From assembly GCA_027186245.1 (NCBI GenBank), contig CP114481.1:23467501-23531500 (forward strand): 64,000 nucleotides of DNA, read 5' to 3'. A program made the translations under genes and the position numbers. Source of the stretch: Coriaria nepalensis (Eukaryota; Streptophyta; Magnoliopsida; Cucurbitales; Coriariaceae). Shown here piece after piece: positions 11,404-23,581 of this stretch (position 1 is the first letter of the stretch; each line of letters starts with the position of its first letter). The notes beneath the pieces were generated by a model that worked only from the letters and a program-made list of their open reading frames with translations, did no database searches and had not been told where the DNA came from.

Positions 11404-14400
11404 TTTAGAATGATTTATTGACTAGAAGAGACTCACTGACATGACTTTAAGGCTAAACAAATGCATTGTTGCGTTCAATAGATCAACTGCAAGTCATGCA
11501 CGAAAGTCATGTTTAAAGGCCGCATTTCGTTGTAAGTAATTTAGAATGATTTAATGACTAAAAGAGACGCAATAATATGACTTTTAGGCAAAAAAAATGC
11601 ATAGTTGCCTTCAATAGATCAATTACAAGTTATGCATGAAAGTCGTGTCTTAAATACAAAAATAGAATTGGTTCGAAGTGCTTTCAAACAATTTAATGAT
11701 ATGAAAAGACTGAATGATATACTTTTTAAGGCTAAAATAATGCATTGTTGTCGTCAATAAATTAATTGCATGTTATGTCAGAAAATCATGTTTGAAGGGC
11801 GAAAATAGAATTCGTTCAACTTAATTTAGGATGATTTATTGACTAGAAGAGACTCAATGACATGACTTTAAGGCTAAATAAATGCATTGTTGCCTTCAAT
11901 AGATTAACTGCAAGTTATCCACAAAAGTCATGTTCAAAGGCCGAATTTCGTTCGAAGCGATTTGGAATGATTTAATAACTGAAAGAGACGCAATAATATG
12001 ACTTTAAGGCTAAAATAAGGCATAGTTGCCTTCAATAGATCAATTGCAACTTATGCATGAAAGTCGTGTTTTAAATACAAAAATAGAATTGGTTCGAAAT
12101 ACTTTCAAACAATTTAGTGATATGAAAAGACTGAATGATATGCTTTTTAAGGCTAAAATAATGCATTGTTGTCTTCAATAGATTAATTACAAGTTATGTA
12201 AGAAAATCATGTTTGAAGGGTGAAAATAAAATTCATTCGAATTAATTTAGAATGATTTCTTGACTAGAAGAGACTCAGTGACATGACTTTAAGGCTAAAC
12301 AAATGCATTGTTGCCTTGAGTAGATCAACTGCAAGTTCTGCACGAAAGTCATGTTTGAAGGCCGAATTTCGTTCGAAGTAAGTTAGAATGATTTAATAAC
12401 TAAAACAGACGCAATAATCTCACTTTAAGGCAAAAAAAATGCGTAGTTGCCTTTAATAAAATAATTACAAGTTATGCATGAAAGACGTGTCTTAAATGCA
12501 AAAATAGAATTGGTTCAAAGTGCTTTCAAACAATTTAATGATATGAAAAGACTCAATGATATACTTTTTAAGGCTAAAATAATGCATTGTGGTCTTCAAT
12601 AAATTAATTGCAAGTTATGTAAGAAAATCATGTTTGAAAGGCGAAAATAGAATTCGTTCTACTTAATTTAGAATAATTTAATAACTAGAAAAGACTCAGT
12701 TACATGACTTTAAGGCTAAACAAATGCACTGTTGCCTTCAATAGATCAACTGCAAGTTTTTCATGAAAGTCATTTTTAAAAGCCAAATTTCGTTCGAAGT
12801 GATTTAGAATGATTTAATGACCAAAAGAGATGCAATAATATTACTTTAAGGCTAAAAAAATGCATTGTTGCCTTCAATAGATCAATTGCAACTTATGCAT
12901 GAAAGTGGTGTCTTAAATGCAAAAATAAAATTGGTTCGAAGTGCTTTCAAACAATTTGATGATATGAAAAGACTGAATGACATACTTTTTAAGGCTAAAA
13001 TAATGCATTGTTGTCTTCAATAGATTAATTGCAGGTTAGGTAAGAAAATCATGTTTGAAGGGCGAAAATAAAATTCGTTCGAATTAATTTAGAATGATTT
13101 ATTGACTAGAAGAGACTCATAGACATGACTTTAAGGCTAAACAAATGCATTGTTGCCTTCAAGAAATTAACTGCAAGTTATGCACGAATGTCATGTTTAA
13201 AGGCCGAATTTGGTTCGAAGCGATTTAGAATGATTTAATAACTAAAAGAGATGCAATAACATGACTTTAAGGCTCAAAAAATGCATAGTTGCCTTCAATA
13301 GATCAATTGCAAGTTATGCATGAAACTGGTGTTTTAAATGCAAAAATAGAATTGGTTCGAAATGTTTTCAAGCAATTTAATGATATGAAAAGACTGAATG
13401 ATATGCTTTTTAAGACTAAAATAATGCATTGTTGTCTTCAATAGATTAATTGCAAGTTATGTAAGAAAATCATGTTTGAATGGTGAAAATAAAATTCGTT
13501 TGAATTAATTTTAAATGATTTATTGACTAGAAGAGACTCAGTGACATGACTTTAAGGCTAAACAAATGCATTATTCCCTTTAGTAGATCAACTGCAAGTT
13601 CTGCACGAAACTCGTGTTTAAAGGCCGAATTTCGTACGAACTAATTTCGAATGATTCAATGACTGAAAGAGACTCAATACTATGACTTTAAGGCTAAAAA
13701 ATTGCATAGTTGCCTTCAATAGATCAATTACAAATTATGGATGAAAGTCATGTGTTAAATGCAAAAATAGAATTGGTTCGAAGTGCTTTCAAACAATTTG
13801 ATGATATGAAAAGACTGAATGATATACTTTTTATGGCTAAAATAATGCATTGTTGTCTTTAATAGATTAATTGCAGGTTATGTAAGAAAATCATGTTTGA
13901 AGGACGAAAATAAAATTCGTTCGAATTAATTCAGAATGATTTATTGACTAGAAGAGACTCAATGACATGACTTTAAGGCTAAACAAATGCATTGTTGCCT
14001 TCAATAGATTAACTGCAAGTTATCCTTGAAAGTCATGTTTAAAAGCCGAATTTCGTTCGAAGCGATTTGGAATGATTTAATAACTAAAAGAGACGCAATA
14101 ACATAACTTTAAGGCTAAAATAATACATAGTTGCCTTCAATAGATGAATTGCAACTTATGCATGAAAGTCGTGTTTTAAACTCAAAAATAGAATTTGTTC
14201 GAAATACTTTCTAACAATTTAGTGATATGAAATGACTGATTGATATGCTTTTTAAGGCTAAAATAATGCATTGTTGTCTTCTATAGATTAATTGCAAGTT
14301 ATGTAAGAAAATCATGTTTGAAGGGCGAAAATAAAATTTGTTTGAATTAATTTAGAATGATTTATTGACTAGAAGAGGCTCAGTAACATGACTTTAAGGC

Positions 14401-15192
14401 TAAACAAATGCATTGTTGCCTTCAATAGATTAAGTGCAAGTTATCCACAAAAGTCATGTTTAAAGGCCGAATTTTGTTCGAAGCGATTTAGAATGATTTA
14501 ATAACTAAAAGGGACGCAATAATATGAATTTTTGGCTTAAAAAATGCATAGTTGCCTTCAATAGATCAATTGCAACTTATGCATGAAAGTCGTGTCTTAA
14601 ATGCAAAAATAGAATTGGTTCGAAGTGCTTTCAAACAATTTGATGACATGAAAAGACTGACTGATATACTTTTTAAGGCTAAAATAATGCACTGTTGTCT
14701 TAAATAGATTAATTGCAGGTTATGTAAGAAAATCATGTTTGAAAGGCGAAAATAAAATTCGTTCGAATTAATTTAGAATGATTTATTGACTAGAAGAGAC
14801 TCAATGACATGGCTTTAAGGCCAAACAAATGCATTGTTGCCTTCAATAGATTAAGTGCAAGTTATCCACGAAAGTCATGTTTAAAGGCTGAATTTTGTTC
14901 GAAGCGATTTAGAATGATTTAATAACTAAAAGAGACGCAATAACATAACTTTAAGGCTAAAATAATGCATTGTTGCCTTCAATAGATCCATTGCAACTTA
15001 TGCATGAAAGTCGTGTCTTAAATGCAAGAATAGAATTGGTTCGAAATACTTTCAAACAATTTAGTGATATGAAAAGACAGAATGATATGCTTTTTAAGGG
15101 AAAAATAATGCATTTTTGTCTTCAATAGAGTAATTACAAGTTATGTAAGAAAATCGTGTTTGAAGGGTGAAAATAAAATTCGTTTGAATTAA

Positions 15193-15447
15193 TTTAGAAT
15201 GATTTGTTGACTAGACGAGACTCAGTGACATGACTTTAAGGCTAAACAAATGCATTGTTGGCTTCAGTAGATCAACTGCAAGTTATCCACGAAAGTCATG
15301 TTTAAAGGCCGAATTTCGTTGGAAGTTATTTAGAATGATTTAATGTTTGAAAGAGACGCAATAATATGACTTTTAGGCTTAAAAAATGCATAGTTGCCTT
15401 TATCAGATCAATTGCAACTTATGCATGAAAGTCGTGTCTTAAATTAA
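15193..15447 (+). repeat. 255-bp unit with out-of-register B/A junction
   Basis: A complete A is followed by B as far as CGTGTCTTAAA at about 15442, which joins directly to TTAATTTAGAATG of the next A (landmark 15464). The loss is 166 bp, which is not a subunit spacing, so this junction is not an in-register exchange. Short AT-rich matches (AAAT and ATTAATTT) at the breakpoint fit a microhomology or slippage event. Confidence 0.85.
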
Positions 15448-15868
15448 TTTAGAATGATTTGTTGACTAGAAGAGACTCAGTGACATGACTTTAAGGCTAA
15501 ACAAATGCATTGTTGGCTTCAGTAGATCAACTGCAAGTTATCCACGAAAGTCATGTTTAAAGGCCGAATTTCATTGGAAGTTATTTAGAATGATTTAATG
15601 ACTGAAAGAGACGCAATAGTATGGCTTTTAGGCTTAAAAAATGCATAGTTGCCTTCAATAGATCAATTGCAACTTATGCATGAAAGTCGTGTCTTAAATG
15701 CAAAAATAGAATTCGTCCGGAGTGCTTTGAAACAATTTGATGATATGAAAAGACTTAATGATATACTTTTTAAGGCTAAAATAATGCATTGTTGTATTGA
15801 ATAGATTAATTGCAGGTTATCTAAGAAAATCATGTTTGAAGGGCGAAAATAAAATTCGTTCGAATAAA

Positions 15869-16004
15869 TTTAGAATGATTTATTGACTAGAAGAGGCTCA
15901 GTCACATGACTTTAAGGCTAAACAAATGCATTGTTGGCTTCAGTAGATCAACTGCAAGTCATGCACGAAAGTCATGTTCAAAGACTGAATTTCGTTCGAA
16001 TTAA
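15869..16004 (+). repeat. 136-bp unit: single A monomer
   Basis: The A copy (landmark 15885) ends with TTCGTTCGAATTAATTTAG, which is the end of C leading into the next A (landmark 16021). B and C are absent. The loss of 285 bp equals the A-tail to C-tail distance, and the switch lies in the shared TTCGTTCGAA, so this is an in-register exchange between subunit ends. It is the smallest unit in the window. Confidence 0.88.
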
Positions 16005-18950
16005 TTTAGAATGATTTATTGACTAGAAGAGACTCAATGACATGGCTCTAAGGCTAAACAAATGCATTGTTGCCTTCAATAGATTAAGTGCAAGTTATCC
16101 ACGAAAGTCATGTTTAAAGGCTGAATTTTGTTCAAAGCGATTTAGAATGATTTAATAACTAAAAGAGACGCAATAACATAACTTTAAGGCAAAAATAATG
16201 CATTGTTGCCTTCAATAGATCTATTGCAACTTATGCATGAAAGTCGTGTTTTAAATGCAAAAATAGAATTGGTTCGAAATACTTTCAAACAATTTAGTGA
16301 TATGAAAAGACAGAATGATATGCTTTTTAAGGGTAAAATAATGCATTTTTGTCTTCAATAGAGTAATTACAAGTTATGTAAGAAAATCATGTTTGAAGGG
16401 CGAAAATAAAATTTGTTCGAATTAAATTAGAATAATTTATTAACTAGAAGAGACTCAATGACATGACTTTAGGGCTAAACAAATGCATTGTTGCCTTCAA
16501 TAGATTAACTGCAATTTATGCACGAGAGTCATGTTTAAAGGCCGAATTTCATTCGGAGTAAATTAGAATGATTTAATGACTAAAAGAGATGCAATACTAT
16601 GACTTTAAGGCTAAAAAAATGCATAGTTGCCTTCAATAGATATATTACAAGTTATGCATGGAAGTCGTGTCTTAAATGCAAAAATAGAATTGGTTCGAAG
16701 TGTTTCCAAACAATTTAATGATATGAAAAGACTGAATGATATGCTTTTTACGACTAAAATAATGCATTGTTGTCTTCAATAGATTAATTACAAGTTATAT
16801 AAGAAAATCATGTTTGATGGGTGAAAATAAAATTCGTTTGAATTAATTTAGGATGACTTATTGACTAGAAGAGACTCAGTGACATGACTTTAAGGCTAAA
16901 CAAATGCATTATTGCCTTCAGTAGATCAAATGCAAGTTCTTCACGAAAGTCATGTTTAAAGCCCGAATTTTGTTCGAAGTAAATTAGAATGATTTAATGA
17001 CTAAAAGAGATGCAATACTATGACTTTCACGCTAAAAAAATGCATAGTTGCCTTCAATAGATCAATTGCAACTTATGCATGAAAGTCGTGTCTTAAATGC
17101 AAAAATAGAATTCGTCCGGAGTGCTTTCAAACAATTTTATGATATGGAAAGACTGAATGATATACTTTTTAAGGCTAAAATAATGCATTGTTGTATTGAA
17201 TAGATTAATTGCAGGTTATCTAAGAAAATCATGTTTGAAGGGCGAAAATAAAATTCGTTCGAATAAATTTAGAATGATATATTGATTAGAAGAGGCTCAG
17301 TAACATGACTTTAAGGCTAAACAAATGCATTGTTGGCTTCAGTAGATCAACTGCAAGTCATGCACGAAAGTCATGTTTAAAGGCCGAATTTCATTTGAAG
17401 TAATTCAGAATGATTTAATGACTAAAAGAGACGCAATAATATGACTTTTAGGCTTAAAAAATGCATAGTTGCCTTCAGTAGATCAATTGCAATTTATGCA
17501 TGAAAGTCGTGTCCTAAATGCAAAAATAGAATTGGTTCGAAGTGCTTTCAAACAATTTGATGATATGAAAAGACTGAATGATATACTTTTTAAGGCTAAA
17601 ATAATGCATTGTTGTCTTCAATAAATTAATTGCAGGTTATGTAAGAAAATCATGTTTGAAGGGCGAAAATAAAATTTGTTTGAATTAATTTAGAATGATT
17701 TATTGACTAGAAGAGACTGAGTGAAATGACTTTAAGGCTAAACAAATGCATTGTTGCCTACAGTAGATCAACTGCAAGTCATGCACGAAAGTCATGTTTA
17801 AAGGCCGAATTTCGTTCGAAGCGATTTAGAATGATTTAAGGACTAAAAGAGACGCAATAGTATGACTTCTAGGCTTAAAAAATGCAAAGTTGCCTTCAAT
17901 AGATCAATTGCAACTTATGCATGAAAGTCGTTTCTTAAATGCAAAAATAGAATTCGTCCGGAGAGCTTTCAAACAATTTGATGATATGAAAAGACTGAAT
18001 GATATACTGTTCAAGGCTAAAATAATGCATTGTTGTATTGAATAGATTAATTGCAGGTTATGTAAGAAAATCATGTTTGAAGGGCGAAAATAAAATTTGT
18101 TCGAATAAATTTAGAATGATTTATTGACTAGAAGAGACTCAGTAACATGAATTTAAGGCTAAACAAATGCATTGTTGCATTCAGTAGATCAACTGCAAGT
18201 CATGCACGAAAGTCATGTTCAAAGGCTGAATTTCGTTGGAAGTAATTTAGAATGATTTAATGACTAAAAGAGGCGCAATAATATGAATTTTTGGCTTAAA
18301 AAATGCATAGTTGCATTCAATAGATCAATTGCAACTTATGCATGAAAGTCGTGTCTTAAATGCAAAAATAGAATTCGTCCGGAGTGCTTTCAAACAATTT
18401 GATGATATGAAAAGACTGAATGATATACTTTTTAAGGCTAAAATAATGCACTGTTGTATTGAATAGATTAATTGCAGGTTATGTAAGAAAATCACGTTTG
18501 AAGGGCGAAAATAAAATTCGTTCGAATAAATTTAGAATGATTTATTGACTAGAAGAGACTCAGTAACATGACTTTAAGGCTAAACAAATGCATTGTTGGC
18601 TTCAGTAGATCAACTGCAAGTCATGCACGAAAGTCATGTCAAAGGCTGAATTTCGTTGGAAGTAATTTAGAATGATTTAATGACTAAAAGAGACGCAATA
18701 ATATGAATTTTTGGCTTCGAAAATGCATAGTTGCCTTCAGTAGATCAATTGCAACTTATGCATGAAAGTCGTGTCTTAAATGCAAAAATAGAATTGGTTT
18801 GAAGTGCTTTCAAAAAATTTGATGATATGAAAAGACTGAATGATATACTTTTCAAGGCTAAAATAATGCATTGTTGTATGGAATAGATTAATTGCAGGTT
18901 ATGTAAGAAAATCATGTTTGAAGGGCGAAAATAAAATTCGTTCGAATAAA

Positions 18951-19500
18951 TTTAGAATGATGTATTGACTAGAAGTGGCTCAGTAACATGGCTTTAAGGC
19001 TAAACAAATGCATTGTTGGCTTCAGTAGATCAACTGCAAGTTATCCACGAAAGTCATGTTTAAAGGCTGAATTTCGTTCGAAGCGATTTAGAATGATTTA
19101 ATAACTAAAGGAGACGCAATAACATAACTTTAAGGCTAAAATAATGCATAGTTGCCTTCAATAGATCAATTGCAACTTATGCATGAAAGTCGTGTCTTAA
19201 ATGCAAAAATAGAATTCGTCCGGAGTGCTTCCAAACAATTTGATGATATGAAAAGACAGAATGATATACTTTTTAAGGCTAAAATAATGCATTGTTGTAT
19301 TGAATAGATTAATTGCAGGTTATCTAAGAAAATCATGTTTGAAGGGCGAAAATAAAATTCGTTCGAATAAATTTAGAATGATTTATTGACTAGAAGAGAC
19401 TCAGTGACATGACTTTAAGGCTAAACAAATGCATTGTTGGCTACAGTAGATCAACTGCAAGTCATCCACGAAAGTCATGTTTAAAGGCCGAATTTCGTTC
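18951..19500 (+). repeat. Segment duplicated at about 24,845-25,394
   Basis: Unit 18967 and the start of unit 19388 are nearly matched by unit 24861 and the start of 25282, 5,894 bp (14 x 421) away. Shared rare features are AGAAGTGGCTCAGTAAC, AACTAAAGGAGACGC, CGTCCGGAGTGCTTCC and AAAAGACAGAATG, in the same order. Confidence 0.75.
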
Positions 19501-20213
19501 GAAGCGATTTAGAATGATTTAATGACTAAAAGAGACGCAATAGTATGGCTTTTAGGCTTAAAAAATGCATAGTTGCCTTCAATAGATCAATTGCAACTTA
19601 TGCATGAAAGTCGTGTCTTAAATGCAAAAATAGAATTCGTCCGGAGTGTTTTCAAACAATTTGATAATATGAAAAGACTGAATGATATACTTTTTAAGGC
19701 TAAAATAATGCATTGTTATTTTGAATAGATTAATTGCAGGTTATGTAAGAAAATCATGTTTGAAGGGTGAAAATAAAATTCGTTCGAATAAATTTAGAAT
19801 GATATATTGACTAGAAGTGGCTCAGTAACATGACTTTAAGGCCAAACAAATGCATTGTTGGCTTCAGTAGATCAACTGCAAGTTATCCACAAAAGTCATG
19901 TTTAAAGGCTGAATTTCGTTCGAAGCGATTTAGAATGATTTAATAACTAAAGTAGACGCAATAACATAACTTTAAGGCTAAAATAATGCATAGTTGCCTT
20001 CAATAGATCAATTGCAACTTATGCATGAAAGTCGAGTTTTAAATGCAAAAATAGAATTGGTTCGAAATACTTTCAAACAATTTAGTGATATGAAAAGACT
20101 GAATGATATGCTTTTTAAGGCTAAAATAATGCATTGTTGTCTTCAATAGATTAATTGCAAGTTAAGTAAGAAAATCATGTTTGAAGGGCGAAAATAAAAT
20201 TTGTTTGAATTAA

Positions 20214-23200
20214 TTTAGAATTATTTATTGACTAGAAGAGACTCAGTGAAATGACTTTAAGGCTAAACAAATGCATTGTTGCCTATAGTAGATCAACTGC
20301 AAGTCATGCACGAAAGTCATGTTTAAAGGCCGAATTTCGTTGCAAGTAATTTAGAATGATTTAATGACTAAAAGAGATGCAATACTATGACTTTAACGCT
20401 AAAAAAATGCATAGTTGCCATTAATAGATCAATTACAAGTTATGGATGAAAGTCGTGTCTTAAATGCAAAAATAGAATTGGTTCGAAGTGTTTTCAAACA
20501 ATTTAATGATATGAAAAGACTGAATGATATACTTTTTAAGGCTAAAATAATGCATTGTTGTATTGAATAGATTAATTGCAGGTTATCTAAGAAAATCATG
20601 TTTGAAGGGCGAAAATAAAATTCGTTCGAATAAATTTAGAATGATATATTGACTAGAAGAGGCTCAGTAACATGACTTTCAGGCTAAACAAATGCATTGT
20701 TGCCTTCAGTAGATCAACTGCAAGTTATGCACGAAAGTCATGTTTAAAGGCCGAATTTCAATGGAAGTAATTCAGAATGATTTAATGACTAAAAGAGACG
20801 CAATAATATGACTTTTAGGCTTAAAAAATGCATAGTTGCCTTCAGTAGATCAATTGCAACTTATGCATGAAAGTCGTGTCTTAAATGCAAAAATAGAATT
20901 GGTTCGAAGTGCTTTCAAACAATTTGATGATATGAAAAGACTGAATGATATACTTTTTAAGGCTAAAATAATGCATTGTTGTCTTCAATAAATTAATTGC
21001 AGGTTATGTAAGAAAATCATGTTTGAAGGGCGAAAATAAAATTTGTTTGAATTAATTTAGAATGATTTATTGACTAGAAGAGACTGAGTGACATGACTTT
21101 AAGGCTAAACAAATGCATTGTTGCCTACAGTAGATCAACTGCAAGTCATGCACGAAAGTCATGTTTAAAGGCCGAATTTCGTTCGAAGTGATTTAGAATG
21201 ATTTAATGACTAAAAGAGACGCAATAGTATGACTTTTAGGCTTAAAAAATGCATAGTTGCCTTCAATAGATCAATTGCAACTTATGCATGAAAGTCGTGT
21301 CTTAAATGCAAAAATAGAATTCGTCCGGAGTGCTTTCAAACAATTTGATGATATGAAAAGACTGAATGATATACTTTTTAAGGCTAAAATAATGCATTGT
21401 TGTATTGAATAGATTAATTGCAGGTTATGTAAGAAAATCATGTTTGAAGGGCGAAAATAAAATTCGTTCGAATAAATTTAGAATGATTTATTGACTAGAA
21501 GAGACTCGGTAACATGACTTTAAGGCTAAACAAATGCATTGTTGCCTTCAGTAGATCAACTGCAAGTTATGCACGAAAGTCATGTTTAAAGGCCGAATTT
21601 CAATGGAAGTAATTCAGAATGATTTAATGACTAAAAGAGACGCAATAATATGACTTTTAGGCTTAAAAAATGCATAGTTGCCTTCTGTAGATCAATTGCA
21701 ACTTATGCATGAAAGTCGTGTCTTAAATGCAAAAATAGAATTGGTTCGAAGTGCTTTCAAACAATTTGATGATATGAAAAGACTGAATGATATACTTTTT
21801 AAAGCTAAAATAATGCATTGTTGTCTTCAATAAATTAATTGCAGGTTATGTAAGAAAATCATGTTTGAAGGGCGAAAATAAAATTTGTTTGAATTAATTT
21901 AGAATGATTTATTGACTAGAAGAGACTGAGTGACATGACTTTAAGGCTAAACAAATGCATTGTTGCCTACAGTAGATCAACTGCAAGTCATGCACGAAAG
22001 TCATGTTTAAAGGCCGAATTTCGTTCGAAGTGATTTAGAATGATTTAATGACTAAAAGAGACGCAATAGTATGACTTTTAGGCTTAAAAAATGCATAGTT
22101 GCCTTCAATAGATCAATTGCAACTTATGCATGAAAGTCGTGTCTTAAATGCAAAAATAGAATTCGTCCGGAGTGCTTTCAAACAATTTGATGATATGAAA
22201 AGACTGAATGATATACTTTTTAAGGCTAAAATAATGCATTGTTGTATTGAATAGATTAATTGCAGGTTATGTAAGAAAATCATGTTTGAAGGGCGAAAAT
22301 AAAATTCGTTCGAATAAATTTAGAATGATTTATTGACTAGAAGAGACTCGGTAACATGACTTTAAGGCTAAACAAATGCATTGTTGGCTTCAGTAGATCA
22401 ACTGCAAGTTATCCACGAAAGTCATGTTTAAAGGCCGAATTTCATTGGAAGTTATTTAGAATGATTTAATGACTAAAAGAGATGCAATACTATGACTTTA
22501 ACGCTAAAAAAATGCATAGTTGCCATTAATAGATCAATTACAAGTTATGGACGAAAGTCGTGTCTTAAATGCAAAAATAGAATTGGTTCGAAGTGTTTTC
22601 AAACAATTTAATGATATGAAAAGACTGAATGATATACTTTTTAAGGCTAAAATAATGCATTGTTGTATTGAATAGATTAATTGCAGGTTATCTAAGAAAA
22701 TCATGTTTGAAGGGCGAAAATAAAATTCGTTCGAATAAATTTAGAATGATATATTGACTAGAAGAGGCTCAGTAACATGACTTTAAGGCTAAACAAATGC
22801 ATTGTTGCCTTCAGTAGATCAACTGCAAGTTATGCACGAAAGTCATGTTTAAAGGCCGAATTTCAATGGAAGTAATTCAGAATGATTTAATGACTAAAAG
22901 AGACGCAATAATATGACTTTTAGGCTTAAAAAATGCATAGTTGCCTTCAGTAGATCAATTGCAACTTATGCATGAAAGTCGTGTCTTAAATGCAAAAATA
23001 GAATTGGTTCGAAGTGCTTTCAAACAATTTGATGATATGAAAAGACTGAATGATATACTTTTTAAGGCTAAAATAATGCATTGTTGTCTTCAATAAATTA
23101 ATTGCAGGTTATGTAAGAAAATCATGTTTGAAGGGCGAAAATAAAATTTGTTTGAATTAATTTAGAATGATTTATTGACTAGAAGAGACTGAGTGACATG

Positions 23201-23581
23201 ACTTTAAGGCTAAACAAATGCATTGTTGCCTACAGTAGATCAACTGCAAGTCATGCACGAAAGTCATGTTTAAAGGCCGAATTTCGTTCGAAGTGATTTA
23301 GAATGATTTAATGACTAAAAGAGACGCAATAGTATGACTTTTAGGCTTAAAAAATGCATAGTTGCCTTCAATAGATCAATTGCAACTTATGCATGAAAGT
23401 CGTGTCTTAAATGCAAAAATAGAATTCGTCCGGAGTGCTTTCAAACAATTTGATGATATGAAAAGACTGAATGATATACTTTTTAAGGCTAAAATAATGC
23501 ATTGTTGTATTGAATAGATTAATTGCAGGTTATGTAAGAAAATCGTGTTTGAAGGGCGAAAATAAAATTCGTTCGAATAAA
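20214..23581 (+). repeat. Multi-unit higher-order repeat, pattern V-T-U-T-U-V-T-U
   Basis: Eight consecutive units fall into three recognisable types. T (20651, 21493, 22756) has TTTCAATGGAAGTAATTCAG at the A/B junction. U (21072, 21914, 23177) has GACTGAGTGACATGAC and GTTGCCTACAG. V (20230, 22335) has GATGCAATACTATGAC and GTTGCCATTAATAG in B. T-U pairs recur at 842 bp, and the T-U pairs at 21493 and 22756 are 1,263 bp apart with V between. Copies of the same type differ by only a few bases by eye, much less than neighbouring types do, so whole multi-unit blocks were duplicated recently. Confidence 0.85.

Larger units (their letters stand above)
1..15192 (+). repeat. Left region: diverse 421-bp units
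   Basis: About 36 units with scattered substitutions and no clear multi-unit period. Several variant classes are interspersed. One has an A start reading AATAATTTAATAACTAGAAG (landmarks at 5799, 7483, 8325, 12683). B copies with ATCTCAC in place of ATATGAC occur near 8060, 9460 and 12416, and C copies with TTTAAAGATTGAATG near 4960, 6508, 10580 and 11282. Units 458 and 4670 are 423 bp because of 2-bp insertions in B and C respectively. Three rearranged units are listed separately. No gene, RNA or mobile element is visible. Confidence 0.9.
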
